DNA from: Alphaproteobacteria bacterium | Lineage (GTDB): Bacteria; Pseudomonadota; Alphaproteobacteria; UBA9655 | Length of the DNA stretch: 64,000 nt | Assembly: GCA_019752515.1 (NCBI GenBank) | Contig: JAIEMB010000006.1 | Span: 1 to 64,000, forward strand | Direction of reading: 5' to 3' | Shown: one piece after another, positions 33,872 through 43,383 of the stretch | How positions within the stretch are numbered: position 1 is the stretch's first letter | Layout of the letters: every line of letters starts with the position of its first letter | Program-made: the position numbers and the translations under genes | Notes under the pieces: generated by a model | What the model saw: only the letters and a program-made list of their open reading frames with translations | What the model was told of the DNA's origin: nothing | Database searches by the model: none

Positions 33872-35741
33872 TATCCACAGGGATCTTGGATTGCCAAGCA
33901 AGTTGAAGAGCATAAAGAATGGCAATAATATCAATTCCTTCTTGTAACAACGCCCCCATAACAGGTGTAATCATGCCTAAGGCTGCAAAGTACATTCCAA
34001 GCACACTGAGTAACATCCCCCCACCTGCACTTACCAAAGCTACACGGCGCATTAAGCTACTTATATGAATGAGTTCATCTACTTTAACAAGTGAGCTATC
34101 CAGGATTACAGCGCCTGAAGCTTCTGTTGTAACAATGTTGTGTTGGCCAAAAGCAATCCCCACCGTAGCAACAGCTAGAGCAGGCGCATCGTTAATACCG
34201 TCTCCCATAAAGAGCGTAGGCGCTCTAGACGTTTCTAAACGAACAATATCAATCTTTTGTTCAGGAGTTTGATTTGCATAAATCTCCCTTATACCCAACT
34301 GCTTTGCTATGTATTTTACTTCTGAAAGTCGATCTCCAGAAATAACGATTATTTTTTTAAAATGATGAATGGGAGTAAGATGTGTAATAAAAGATAAACC
34401 TTCTGAGCGCAATGTATCTCGAAAATAAAAAATGGCTACCAGCTTATTATTGATAAGAACAAGACATTCCATCCCGCGCCTCGCGGGTGGTAATGCATCC
34501 ATAAGATCGGGATGTTGACGTGAAAGTCTTTCACGATTGGTAATTCGAACAATGTTTCCTTTTACATGACCAATCAAACCTCCCCCTGGAGGTTCACTTA
34601 TTTCATCCACCTCAAGCAACGTGAGATGTTGTTTTTGTGCAGCTCTTAGAATCGCGGTTGCCAAGGGATGCTTGGAAAATCGTTCTATACTCGCTACTTG
34701 TTGAAGAAGTTCCTTTTTATCACAGCGATGAAGAGGTTTTACCTCTACCAACTCTGCCTGACCATAGGTAAGTGTTCCTGTCTTATCAAATATAGCTGTT
34801 TTACAGGTGGGTAAACGCTCTAACACCACAGGATCTTTAATAATGATCCCTTTGCGAGCCGCTAAAGAAACTGCGCTAATAATTGCAATTGGAATACCAA
34901 TAAGGAGAGGACACGGTGTTGCAATGACAAGAACAGCCAAAAAACGTATAGGATCGTCCGTTAAATACCACGTAAAAAAGGCAATAATCAGGGTAAGAGG
35001 AGCAAATATAGCACCCAATTGATCGCCTAATCGGCGAAACTTTGGTCGTCTTTGCTCGGATTCCTCCATAACCTTCATAATTTTAGCATAACGAGAGTCT
35101 TGTGGTAACTTTTCTGCTCGAATAATAAGCATGTCTTCCCCATTGATAGCTCCTGAAATTACGGAAACTCCTGTCGCTTTCGAGACAAGATAGGGTTCTC
35201 CTGTAAGATAGGACTCATCCATAGAGCCATGTCCCTGGATTACAACGCCATCGACAGGGCAGGTTTCATGAGGATAAATCACGATATGATCACCTATCAG
35301 GATTTTATTTAGAGAAATATCCTCAATTTCACCGTTTATTTTACGATGAGCTTTTAAAGGCATTCGTTCGGCAAGAGCCAACAAGACGGAGGAGGCTTTA
35401 CGTAAAGCATAAACCTCTAATATTTGTCCTGTTGCAAGCATAAGCATCACGAGAGCGCTAGCCAGGTATTCCCCTAAGTATCCGCCTGTAACGATAGCAA
35501 TCGCTGCTAAGAAATCTGCACCGAAATCACGTGTAAACAATTTCCACAAAATCTGTAGAATCAAAGGAGTTCCACAAACCACAAGGGCTATTAAAAGCGG
35601 AATATCTTTAGCAGCGACAGTATGAATGGATTGAAGAGGCGTTATAGATATGAGAAAATAAAGACCAATAGAAATGAGGAGAATTATGAATAAAATAACC
35701 TGCCATTTTAAAAACGAAAAAATGTCAACTTTGTTCTGCAC
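33840..35741 (-). CDS. Heavy-metal P1B-type ATPase without metal-binding N-domain
   Basis: 633 residues from GTG 35741; only a weak ribosome-binding site is visible. It has P1B topology with MDESYLTGEP actuator, IATPCPLLIGIPIAI (TPCP instead of the common CPC/CPH), D319 in DKTGTLT, SKHPLATAI nucleotide domain and MGDGINDAPAL. There is no N-terminal HMA or His-rich domain. TPCP-type members are poorly characterised, so the metal cannot be named. Its neighbours are the MgtA-type ATPase (convergent) and the acyl-CoA synthetase (divergent). Confidence 0.8.
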   Translation of the reverse strand: MQNKVDIFSFLKWQVILFIILLISIGLYFLISITPLQSIHTVAAKDIPLLIALVVCGTPLILQILWKLFTRDFGADFLAAIAIVTGGYLGEYLASALVMLMLATGQILEVYALRKASSVLLALAERMPLKAHRKINGEIEDISLNKILIGDHIVIYPHETCPVDGVVIQGHGSMDESYLTGEPYLVSKATGVSVISGAINGEDMLIIRAEKLPQDSRYAKIMKVMEESEQRRPKFRRLGDQLGAIFAPLTLIIAFFTWYLTDDPIRFLAVLVIATPCPLLIGIPIAIISAVSLAARKGIIIKDPVVLERLPTCKTAIFDKTGTLTYGQAELVEVKPLHRCDKKELLQQVASIERFSKHPLATAILRAAQKQHLTLLEVDEISEPPGGGLIGHVKGNIVRITNRERLSRQHPDLMDALPPARRGMECLVLINNKLVAIFYFRDTLRSEGLSFITHLTPIHHFKKIIVISGDRLSEVKYIAKQLGIREIYANQTPEQKIDIVRLETSRAPTLFMGDGINDAPALAVATVGIAFGQHNIVTTEASGAVILDSSLVKVDELIHISSLMRRVALVSAGGGMLLSVLGMYFAALGMITPVMGALLQEGIDIIAILYALQLAWQSKIPVDIKKFSYKTRI

Positions 35742-35919
35742 AATAGGTCATTTCCATGTTTATAAAAAAAGTGACTGACCTTATGATCTTATCATAAATC
35801 ATAAATCTGATGAGTATGAAAAGGTAGGAAAGTTAAATAAATTTTAAGGATAACATTATATCTTTTAGGACAATTAGAGAATTATAAATTCGTCCTTAAA
35901 CTTTGAGAAAGATTTATTA

Positions 35920-38034
35920 ATGAATCTAGACTCCTTGTTCTCTCCTACGTCTCTTGCTCTGATCGGAGCAAGCCCTAAAGAAGGATCCCTTGGAAGAGCT
36001 CTTTTAGAAAACATCATCAAAGGCGGATATAAAGGAACGATTTTTCTTATTAATCCAAAGTATACCCAAGTATTGGATCTTCCCTGCTCTCCAAGTATAG
36101 AAACACTCCCTTTTCCACCAGATATTGCCGTGTTATGTACTCCTGCAAAATCTGTTCCAACGATTATTGAAGATTTAGGTAAAAAAGGTACAAAATTTGC
36201 TGTAGTCATTACGGCTGGATTTTCTGAAGAAAATGGTGAAGAAGGACGCATTCTACAAGAAGCAATGATAGAGAATGCTAAAATTTACGGCATTCGTATC
36301 GTAGGGCCTAATTGTCTAGGAATTATGAATCCAAGTGCAAATTTTAATGCTACATTTTCGCCTCGAACTCCCCATAAAGGAAATATTGCTTTTGTTTCTC
36401 AATCAGGAGCCATTCTTGTTTCCTTATTAGAATGGGCACACGTGATGGGCGTTGGTTTTTCTAAATTAATATCGGTTGGAGGACTCAGTGATTTAAATTT
36501 TGCCGACTATCTTAAATATCTTATGCATGATTCACAGACCAAATCCATTATCCTTTATATTGAAACCCTAACAGATGCCCATAGATTTTTATCAATCGCA
36601 AGAGAAGCAATTGTAAAAAAACCAGTGATTGTCATTAAATCGGGACGTTTTCAAGAGGTAGCCCAGGCCGTTCGCTCTCATTCAGGAGCACTTGCAGGAA
36701 GTGATGCTGTTTATGAAGCTGCCTTTCGGCAAGCTGGATTATTCAGGGTTTATGAATTACAAGATATCTACGATCTGCTCCTCACTTTAAACCATTTGCC
36801 TCAGCTCAAAGGAGATCAGCTTGCCATTTTAACAAATGGGGGTGGTGTTGGAATCCTTGCAACTGATACATTGATTTCTATTGGAGGAGAATTAGCAATC
36901 TTATCTTCATCCACTCTTAATAAATTAAATGTTGTTCTCCCGCCAACATGGTCACACGGAAACCCTATTGATATTATAGGAGATGCTTCTCCCGAAAGAT
37001 ACACAAAAGCCCTTGAGATCTTGATGGATGACCCTAAAATTCAGACAATTCTCTTGATCCACTGTCCAACCGCCCTTTCTCCAGCGAAAGAGGTTTTTGA
37101 AGCAATCATTGAAACCCTCACAAAAAAACAAAGCCCGCGTCCTGATATTTTCTTGGTTTCTCTCCAGCAAAACATTGAAAAGAAAATGCTTTCGAACTTT
37201 TTTCATGAGAAAGTACCCATTTATCCAACTCCTGAAAGAGCCGTTAGGGCTTTTATGCATCTTGTAAAATGCGAAGCTGAAAAAGATAATATTGAAAAAA
37301 AATCACGAAAAACTTTGAAGGTCGAACCAAATGTGTCTAGAATTCTTAAAGACCTCGTTAAGAAAAAAGACCAAGAGTGGCTTGACCACCATATCGTTCA
37401 AGAGATTCTGACACTTTATGACATTCCTGTTGTAAAAACTGCATTTGCTTCTTCACCAGCCGAAGCCAGCGTCCTCTCTCAAAAAATGGATTTTCCTTTG
37501 GTTTTGAAAATTGCTTCTAAGGATATTGTGCACAAAAGTGAAGTCGGAGGTGTGGCTCTTAACTTGAACAGTCCTGAAGAGGTTGAAAAAAGCGCACACA
37601 CAATGCTCACCACTGTTTCTCATTATTTTCCTCAAGCTCGAAATGAAGGGTTTATATTACAACCTATGATTCCTTTAAATCATGGATTTGAACTGTTCTT
37701 AGGTGGCATTCGAGACGAAACTTTTGGGCCTGTCGTTATTTTTGGAGCTGGCGGGAAAGCAGTGGAAGTCATTAAGGACAAAGCGTTAGCCTTAGCGCCC
37801 CTCACAAAAACATCAGCTCTCAATTTGATTAAACGAACGCGAATTTATGAGCAATTGAAAGGCTATCGTGATCAAAAACCTATCCCTTTTGATCAGTTAC
37901 TCGATTGTTTAATCCACCTTTCTTATCTACTTGTTAATCAGCCCGAAATCGCTGAACTCGATATAAATCCCCTTCTTGTAGATACAAAAAAAATTCTCGT
38001 TCTTGATGCACGAACGCGCATTTTCCTAAAATAA
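35920..38034 (+). CDS. ADP-forming acyl-CoA (acetate-CoA) synthetase
   Basis: 704 residues with the fused alpha-beta layout: CoA-binding Rossmann domain (LFSPTSLALIGASPKEGSLG), ligase-CoA domains (VGPNCLGIMNPS, GNIAFVSQSGA, RSHSGALAGSD with the phospho-His loop region, NGGGVGILATD), then an ATP-grasp C-terminus (FPLVLKIASKDIVHKSEVGG, ILQPMIP, AELDINPLLVD). It interconverts acyl-CoA + ADP + Pi with acid + ATP + CoA. There is no C-terminal GNAT domain as in Pat. It fits with the PHB genes as a way to recover ATP from acyl-CoA. Confidence 0.85.
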   Translation: MNLDSLFSPTSLALIGASPKEGSLGRALLENIIKGGYKGTIFLINPKYTQVLDLPCSPSIETLPFPPDIAVLCTPAKSVPTIIEDLGKKGTKFAVVITAGFSEENGEEGRILQEAMIENAKIYGIRIVGPNCLGIMNPSANFNATFSPRTPHKGNIAFVSQSGAILVSLLEWAHVMGVGFSKLISVGGLSDLNFADYLKYLMHDSQTKSIILYIETLTDAHRFLSIAREAIVKKPVIVIKSGRFQEVAQAVRSHSGALAGSDAVYEAAFRQAGLFRVYELQDIYDLLLTLNHLPQLKGDQLAILTNGGGVGILATDTLISIGGELAILSSSTLNKLNVVLPPTWSHGNPIDIIGDASPERYTKALEILMDDPKIQTILLIHCPTALSPAKEVFEAIIETLTKKQSPRPDIFLVSLQQNIEKKMLSNFFHEKVPIYPTPERAVRAFMHLVKCEAEKDNIEKKSRKTLKVEPNVSRILKDLVKKKDQEWLDHHIVQEILTLYDIPVVKTAFASSPAEASVLSQKMDFPLVLKIASKDIVHKSEVGGVALNLNSPEEVEKSAHTMLTTVSHYFPQARNEGFILQPMIPLNHGFELFLGGIRDETFGPVVIFGAGGKAVEVIKDKALALAPLTKTSALNLIKRTRIYEQLKGYRDQKPIPFDQLLDCLIHLSYLLVNQPEIAELDINPLLVDTKKILVLDARTRIFLK

Positions 38035-38192
38035 GCTTTCTAGGTCTTCGAGTAAGTGTTGGAGCTGTTCTGGTTGGCCAAACTTTTTCACGTCGTTAAT
38101 TCTATTTTAATATGAGTTGAGGAAAATATACAACAAGGTTGATATCCTAGGTAAGGACAACCCTTAATAGATAAAAACGGAAGTATAATATT

Positions 38193-38465
38193 ATGAATAA
38201 AAATATTTTACAAACATTAACTTTTGCAATACTTTTAACAATCATCTCAAGCGAAATCGTAAAGGCAGAGATGTCGGAGAAAGATGCGTGTCTTGAACAC
38301 TGTGAGAATGAATACACACAAGCAAGAGACGCTGCCGGTTTCCAAAGAAACCCAGGAGAACCCTTAGGATTAGCATTTAGGCGCCACACCGCAAATAACC
38401 CTGCGTTCAGAGCAGCCGTCGAAAATTACAGTCAATGCAAAGATAAATGTAATATCACAAATTAA
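38193..38465 (+). CDS. Small exported protein with twin CX3C motif
   Basis: 90 residues: signal peptide MNKNILQTLTFAILLTIISSEIVKAE then CLEHC and CKDKC separated by 44 residues, each in a helical stretch. Two CX3C motifs facing each other would form a disulphide-clamped helical hairpin, as in small Tim-type proteins, though the spacing here is much longer. No ribosome-binding site is obvious. No relative recognised. Confidence 0.6.
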   Translation: MNKNILQTLTFAILLTIISSEIVKAEMSEKDACLEHCENEYTQARDAAGFQRNPGEPLGLAFRRHTANNPAFRAAVENYSQCKDKCNITN

Positions 38466-38471
38466 ACTCAA

Positions 38472-38534
38472 CCCCTTTTAATTTTTAAGAGCTTGAATTT
38501 AAAACACACATAATTGTCTTAAAATTAAGAGGGG
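38472..38534. terminator. Bidirectional terminator between convergent genes
   Basis: CCCCTTTTAATTTTTAA and TTAAAATTAAGAGGGG form an imperfect inverted repeat (left arm from 38472, right arm 38519-38534), T/A-rich on both outer sides of the stem. It lies between the twin-CX3C gene and the copper ATPase. Confidence 0.5.
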
Positions 38535-38558
38535 CTCTTATCTTGAAAATTCTATAAT

Positions 38559-40586
38559 TTAAATTGAATCAAGCCTTAGAAGTTTGGAATTTACAGCACA
38601 GATAATCGTACTGAGTGACATAAGAACAGCTCCCAAAGCAGGCGTTAACACAATACCCCACACGAAAAATGCTCCTGCTGCTGCAGGTATAGCAAAGAGG
38701 TTATAACCCGTTGCCCAGAGTAAATTTTCAATCATTTTTCGGTAGGTCGAATGGGAAAGATGAAGGATGCCAGCCACATCCATGGGATTATTTTTAACAA
38801 GAATGATATCTGCCGTTTCAATGGCAACATCCGTTCCTGCTCCAATTGCAATTCCAACGTCTGCTTGTGCCAAAGCAGGAGCATCATTCAGCCCATCCCC
38901 TACCATGGCAACGATCAGACCTCTTAACTGAACTTCTTTAACTTTCTCAGCTTTTTTGTCGGGAAGAACTTCAGAAAAATACTCATCAAGTCCAATCTCA
39001 TCCGCAACCCATTTGGCAACTTGTTGTTGATCTCCTGTTAACATGATGCATCGAATGCCCATTTCTTTGAGGCGAGTGACAGCTCGCTTTGATTCAGGGC
39101 GTATGATGTCTGCAAGAGCTATGGCTCCCCCTAAAACCCCATCAATTAGAACGAAGATGATTGTTTTTCCTTGGCTATTTAACTCTTCAAGGGAAGAATG
39201 ATGGGGGACAATTTTGTTCTCTCTCAAATATCCAGGGCTAACGACTTTGATTGTTTTCCCCCTTACACTTCCTTCGGCCCCTCTGCCAGGAATAGCTTTA
39301 AAGTTTTCAGTCTCCCATAATTGTTTAGCTTCCTTTACAATCCCCTTTGCGATGGGGTGTTCCGAATATTTTTCTAAGGAGCCAGCAAAATTGCATATAT
39401 CTGCAGCTGAATATTTTTGATCAAAAATAATGACCTCCGTAACGCCAAATTCTCCTTTCGTAAGAGTTCCTGTTTTATCAAAAATAATAGCTTGGATATG
39501 GCGCGCTTGCTCAAAGGCTGATCTCTCTCTAATGAGAAGACCGTGGGTCGCTGCAATAGATGTGGATACAGCAACAACGAGAGGAATCGCAAGCCCTAAA
39601 GCATGAGGACAAGCAATGACCAAAACAGTAACAGAACGCTCCACAGCAAAAGATAAATCATACGGCATGACAAAAAACCAAATTGAAAAAGTCAGAATGC
39701 CACCGCCAAGAGCAATAACTGTCAGCCATACAGCTTCCCGATTAGCTAGATCTTGGGTTTTGGATTTACTGGCTTGAGCCTCTCTCACAAGTTTGACAAT
39801 GCCAAATATAAAAGATTCGTCCCCAGTTTTTTGAATTTCAATTGTAATGGCCCCTTCCCCATTTAGGGCTCCCCCAATTACCTTATCTCCCGGATGTTTA
39901 GACATAGGCTTAGATTCTCCTGTCAGCATTGATTCATTCATCGAGGTAAACCCCTTCAAGATAATTCCATCCCCAGGAATTTTCTCTCCTGGTTTTACAA
40001 TACACTTATCTCCCTTTTTCAAACTAAGTGTGTGAACATCTTGAATTTTACCATCACCCATCACTTTGTGGGCTACATCTGGAACAAGTCTAGCCAGTTG
40101 TTCAAGAGCTTTACCTGCTCCCATAACTGCTTTCATTTCAATCCAGTGTCCAAAAAGCATTATGTCAATAAGAGTTGCAAGCTCCCAAAAAAACAGATTC
40201 CCCTGGATTTCAAAAACAACAAATCCACTGTAAATATAAGCAGAACTTATAGCGACACCAATCAGGGTCATCATGCCTGGTTGCTTTTTATGTATTTCCA
40301 TCCAGAGCCCTTTTAAAAAAGGCCAACCACCATAAAAATAGACAAGCGTTGAGAAAAAAAATAATAAATAGATATCTCCCTTGAAAGAAAGTCTCCCTGA
40401 TATTCCAAAAAAATTCTGAATCATAGGGGAGAGGAAGAGAATGGGAATCGTCAAACCAATAGAAATCCAAAATCGAACGCGAAAATCTTTAACCATCGCG
40501 GCGTAATCACCATGATGCAATCCTTCAGGATGAGCACTAGCATGATTTTGAAAATCATTTTCGGGATAAGAATGAGATTTTTCCAT
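38559..40586 (-). CDS. copB: CopB-type copper-exporting P1B ATPase
   Basis: 675 residues from ATG 40586. The short N-terminus is His-rich (SHSY, HASAHPEGLHHGD), typical of CopB, with no HMA domain. MNESMLTGESKP, VIACPHALGLAIPLVVAVSTS (CPH motif), D370 in DKTGTLTKGE, SEHPIAKGIV and MVGDGLNDAPALAQADVGIAIG follow. The CPH plus His-rich tail points to Cu+/Cu2+ or Ag+ transport out of the cytoplasm. A PCuAC copper chaperone gene lies at 53.9 kb. Length and motifs are intact. Confidence 0.85.
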   Translation of the reverse strand: MEKSHSYPENDFQNHASAHPEGLHHGDYAAMVKDFRVRFWISIGLTIPILFLSPMIQNFFGISGRLSFKGDIYLLFFFSTLVYFYGGWPFLKGLWMEIHKKQPGMMTLIGVAISSAYIYSGFVVFEIQGNLFFWELATLIDIMLFGHWIEMKAVMGAGKALEQLARLVPDVAHKVMGDGKIQDVHTLSLKKGDKCIVKPGEKIPGDGIILKGFTSMNESMLTGESKPMSKHPGDKVIGGALNGEGAITIEIQKTGDESFIFGIVKLVREAQASKSKTQDLANREAVWLTVIALGGGILTFSIWFFVMPYDLSFAVERSVTVLVIACPHALGLAIPLVVAVSTSIAATHGLLIRERSAFEQARHIQAIIFDKTGTLTKGEFGVTEVIIFDQKYSAADICNFAGSLEKYSEHPIAKGIVKEAKQLWETENFKAIPGRGAEGSVRGKTIKVVSPGYLRENKIVPHHSSLEELNSQGKTIIFVLIDGVLGGAIALADIIRPESKRAVTRLKEMGIRCIMLTGDQQQVAKWVADEIGLDEYFSEVLPDKKAEKVKEVQLRGLIVAMVGDGLNDAPALAQADVGIAIGAGTDVAIETADIILVKNNPMDVAGILHLSHSTYRKMIENLLWATGYNLFAIPAAAGAFFVWGIVLTPALGAVLMSLSTIICAVNSKLLRLDSI

Positions 40587-40862
40587 AATTGCATACCTTT
40601 TTTTCAATTTTACTCTTTATTTATACTCAAGCGAACACATTTTAATTCAGGTATGAGACAGTGTTTGATCATGTTTCTAAAGTGCGGTTCTTGTTTCTTT
40701 AGCCATTTCTCCTGATAAATATCCAGAAGGAAGCTTTATCAAAAAATAAATAATTTTGAGCTATATAATTAAACAGTCTATAAATCATTAGATGGTACTA
40801 TATTAATAATAGATGACGATGTTTATAATGAATAAGTTATATTTGTTTAAACGGTGGATACG

Positions 40863-41765
40863 ATGAAAGCAATGTCATTACTGATACTCACTACGAGTAT
40901 TTTAGCCATTCTTCCAATGTTCTCTTCTTATGCTCAACATCAACAAGCTCATGAAGCTGCACAAAAACAATCATTGCCTCCTTCTTCTTCACATATGAAT
41001 AGCACCGTGGTAAAGAAAAGCCCCCCTACGGGCAGTATAGACGCTCATACGCATATGAAAACAATTCCCCAAGCTATGCCAGGAAAAGCAACACCTCCTC
41101 TAGTAGCTGCACCTTCTAGAGGAAAAGCAGCTTCTCAACTCAATAAACAAACCAACCCATCTGTCCCCCTCAACAAATCAAGAATTTCCACAAACACTAA
41201 AACACCTCTTACAACAACAACTGCAACTCCTGAAAAGAAAATAACTCATAAAGCTAAAACCATAGTCCTTTCTCCACCTCCCCAAATTATGTCTAGAACT
41301 GTTGTTGAAAATCGTCATGTGAATGCGAATGAAGAAAGACTACATCGGCCAAGATTACAACATCCTAGGAGAACAGAAACCCATATCGCTGAAGGCAATT
41401 ACGCTGGAAGAAGCTATTATGGCAGGAATCGATATTATGGCCAGAACCACCATGGAACTCGGCATTATTATAGCGGCTGGAACTATGGGAAAGCTTGGGA
41501 AAATGGCTTCCTTGAAGGAGCTCTCAATACAGCATTTCTAGGTTACCTTCAACAACTCGAAGCAACTCCTGATTACCAAACCTATACCTATTCTTCACTC
41601 TATGGAGATAATGTGTATGACCCTTCCTACGATGTTCTTGTAAACAGAGAAGATAATCAACAACAACAAAGGGAGCTACTCATCCAACAACTTGAGCAAG
41701 ACCTTTCCGGGCTACTTGCAGAACAATTTTATGCCACTAGACCTATGTTAAATCTAAGCTATTGA
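40863..41765 (+). CDS. Exported Pro/Thr/His/Tyr-rich protein
   Basis: 300 residues from ATG 40863 (GGTGG six bases upstream), chosen over GTG 40854. Signal peptide MKAMSLLILTTSILAILPMFSSYAQ; then about 110 residues rich in Pro, Thr, Lys and His; then a Tyr/Gly/His/Arg region (GRSYYGRNRYYGQNHHGTRHYY) and an acidic, Gln-rich C-terminal helix (EDNQQQQRELLIQQLEQDLSGLLAEQF). No domain recognised. The Tyr/Gly patch recalls cell-surface or granule-forming proteins. Confidence 0.6.
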   Translation: MKAMSLLILTTSILAILPMFSSYAQHQQAHEAAQKQSLPPSSSHMNSTVVKKSPPTGSIDAHTHMKTIPQAMPGKATPPLVAAPSRGKAASQLNKQTNPSVPLNKSRISTNTKTPLTTTTATPEKKITHKAKTIVLSPPPQIMSRTVVENRHVNANEERLHRPRLQHPRRTETHIAEGNYAGRSYYGRNRYYGQNHHGTRHYYSGWNYGKAWENGFLEGALNTAFLGYLQQLEATPDYQTYTYSSLYGDNVYDPSYDVLVNREDNQQQQRELLIQQLEQDLSGLLAEQFYATRPMLNLSY

Positions 41766-41808
41766 AATTAAACAATTTGCTATGTTTGCAAACAAGAAAT
41801 TTTAGGGA

Positions 41809-42081
41809 TTGATTTATAAGAGATCATTTCTTGAATGTTTTAATGATAGTTTCCTCTTTACATCTCTTTTCTTTAGACCATATTACATATTCGAATCCTA
41901 TTTAACGCCAGAGCCTCACCAAATTATTATCCCTCCAGAAATGCAGCAAACACAGTCCGATGTAATCCCTGAGGAGTGCCCTGACATCAGGGAGTACATT
42001 CTGGATTGTCTCTTAAGGGAATTCAATTTTATGCCTAGATATCAAAGAGATAAACTAAATTCCATACAATATTACTTGTAG
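41809..42081 (+). CDS. Doubtful small ORF
   Basis: 90 codons from TTG 41809, the only possible start after an in-frame TAG. There is a hydrophobic segment (DSFLFTSLFFRPYYIFESYL), then a Pro/Glu-rich end with two Cys. No ribosome-binding site at usable spacing and no family. It lies in the otherwise empty 41766-42189 gap and may not be a gene. Confidence 0.25.
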   Translation: MIYKRSFLECFNDSFLFTSLFFRPYYIFESYLTPEPHQIIIPPEMQQTQSDVIPEECPDIREYILDCLLREFNFMPRYQRDKLNSIQYYL

Positions 42082-42189
42082 AGGACCAGTTACCACTCGC
42101 TAAAGAGCCACTTTCCAGCACAGCGACGGAAGACTTCGTTAAGAATTGATTAAAAAAGTCTAAATTTAAGCAAAAAATTATTTTGACTA

Positions 42190-42204
42190 CCGTAAAGATT
42201 TTGG
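42190..42204. promoter_or_regulatory. Candidate LuxR operator upstream of the acyltransferase-like gene
   Basis: CCGTAA-AGA-TTTTGG (perfect left half, right half 4 of 6), 72 bp before ATG 42277. It is nested in a second inverted repeat, GACTACC/GGTAGTC. This is the only copy of the dyad with both halves found outside the 12-23 kb cluster in non-coding DNA. Confidence 0.45.
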
Positions 42205-42276
42205 GTAGTCAATCAAGACATTGCGATGCAAAATGGATTTAGGTACATATAACTTTTCAACTTTCATGAGATTTGC

Positions 42277-42858
42277 ATGTTCAATATGATCGAACCCAAA
42301 GATCTGGATCTCCATAGAATCTCGATTGATCCTCTCTTGAAGTCGATTCAAGAAAACACAGCTCTTAGACGTTCCTTCCGAGATCACAAAAATGCAACTT
42401 TTATCATCGCTCAAGACGTTTTTAACGGAATACAAGGAGGTGCTGTTCTCACAAAAAAGAAGCTTACTGGATTGCGAAAAAAGGGTCCTGAAAACAAGAA
42501 TAGTTTTCTACCTTACCAAGATGGGAGTTGGATGTGTACTCTTTCCCTCTATTTAGACGAGCTAAACTTTAACGTTGATTTTGAAGCCGTTTATAAATCT
42601 TTTTATTTCTCTCTTTACAAAGAATTTATGGCTTTTGGCGCAAAAAATAAAATAGAATCTATATATGTGACTTTAACACCTGGAGAATATCTTTGTACTG
42701 AAGCCATAGGATTTTGGCCATATCTCATGGAAATCAGGCCACATGAATCCCTGGATGGCCTCTTCCACGGTATCTTGTGTCTCACCGACAAACATCCTGG
42801 AACCTATAACAAAGCCGGGAAAAATCTGTCTTCACAAGCAGAGAAGCTCGCCGCTTAA
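42277..42858 (+). CDS. Acyltransferase-like (GNAT-fold) protein, possible signal synthase
   Basis: 193 residues, no signal peptide. The order of parts suggests a GNAT/LuxI-like fold: ATFIIAQDVFNGIQGGAVLT (strands 2-3), WMCTLSLYLDEL (strand 4), FYFSLYKEFMAFGAKNKIESIYVTLTPG (helix 3, strand 5), EAIGFWPYLMEIRP (helix 4, strand 6). It lacks the Arg/Phe/Trp/Glu set that defines true LuxI enzymes, so this is a structural guess. The LuxR-type dyad 72 bp upstream makes it a candidate acyl-transfer enzyme of that regulon. It could equally be an unrelated hypothetical. Confidence 0.45.
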   Translation: MFNMIEPKDLDLHRISIDPLLKSIQENTALRRSFRDHKNATFIIAQDVFNGIQGGAVLTKKKLTGLRKKGPENKNSFLPYQDGSWMCTLSLYLDELNFNVDFEAVYKSFYFSLYKEFMAFGAKNKIESIYVTLTPGEYLCTEAIGFWPYLMEIRPHESLDGLFHGILCLTDKHPGTYNKAGKNLSSQAEKLAA

Positions 42859-42939
42859 CAGTGCGTTTTCATCAAGTGAATAACTTTATTTTATCTTAAC
42901 ATTTTTATGACATGATCAATATTGAAAATGGAGACTTTC

Positions 42940-43302
42940 ATGGCGAAATCCTATCTTTTTGCTTTGTATATGATGCTAATCTTAATTAATAATCCTATTC
43001 ATGCTTTAAATATTAAGGTCTATAATAGTTCAAATACCAAATTAACAATTCCCATTGAAATATCATCGCGTTCGTCAAGCACCTCTGAACCAGGTCATGT
43101 TGTTTCCACAGACGCAACGATAGACTCAGCTCATGAATCTGACTTTCAGACCATCTCCCTTCCCAAAACAAATGGAAAAACCATTACAATAAAAATTTAT
43201 AGACAAGGAACGAGCGAACTGTGGTGCACTCGCACCTATAAAGGAGCTGCCTCTCCAATATTAACTATTTTCCCAGGTGCGGCAGCTTGCCAACTTGAAT
43301 AA
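42940..43302 (+). CDS. Small exported beta-rich protein
   Basis: 120 residues from ATG 42940 (GGAG six bases upstream). Signal peptide MAKSYLFALYMMLILINNPIHA; then beta-strand-like text (LNIKVYNSSNTKLTIPIEIS, KTITIKIYRQG) and two Cys near the end (LWCTRTYKG, AACQLE) that could pair. Asn/Ser/Thr-rich. No family recognised; an exported immunoglobulin-like or crystallin-like small domain is possible. Confidence 0.6.
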   Translation: MAKSYLFALYMMLILINNPIHALNIKVYNSSNTKLTIPIEISSRSSSTSEPGHVVSTDATIDSAHESDFQTISLPKTNGKTITIKIYRQGTSELWCTRTYKGAASPILTIFPGAAACQLE

Positions 43303-43383
43303 ACCTTAGTTTCTGGACCTAACCGCTCCTTCCCTTGCGCTTTTCCCATATTTTCTCTACTCTTCTATAAATCGCAAGGACAC

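Noticed and set aside
41809-42081. A confident small exported gene.
   Set aside because: TTG-only start directly after a stop and no usable ribosome-binding site; kept only as a low-confidence feature.
42277-42858. Calling this gene a true LuxI acyl-homoserine-lactone synthase.
   Set aside because: The conserved Arg, Phe, Trp, Glu and Asp set of LuxI is not visible; only a general GNAT-like layout can be argued.
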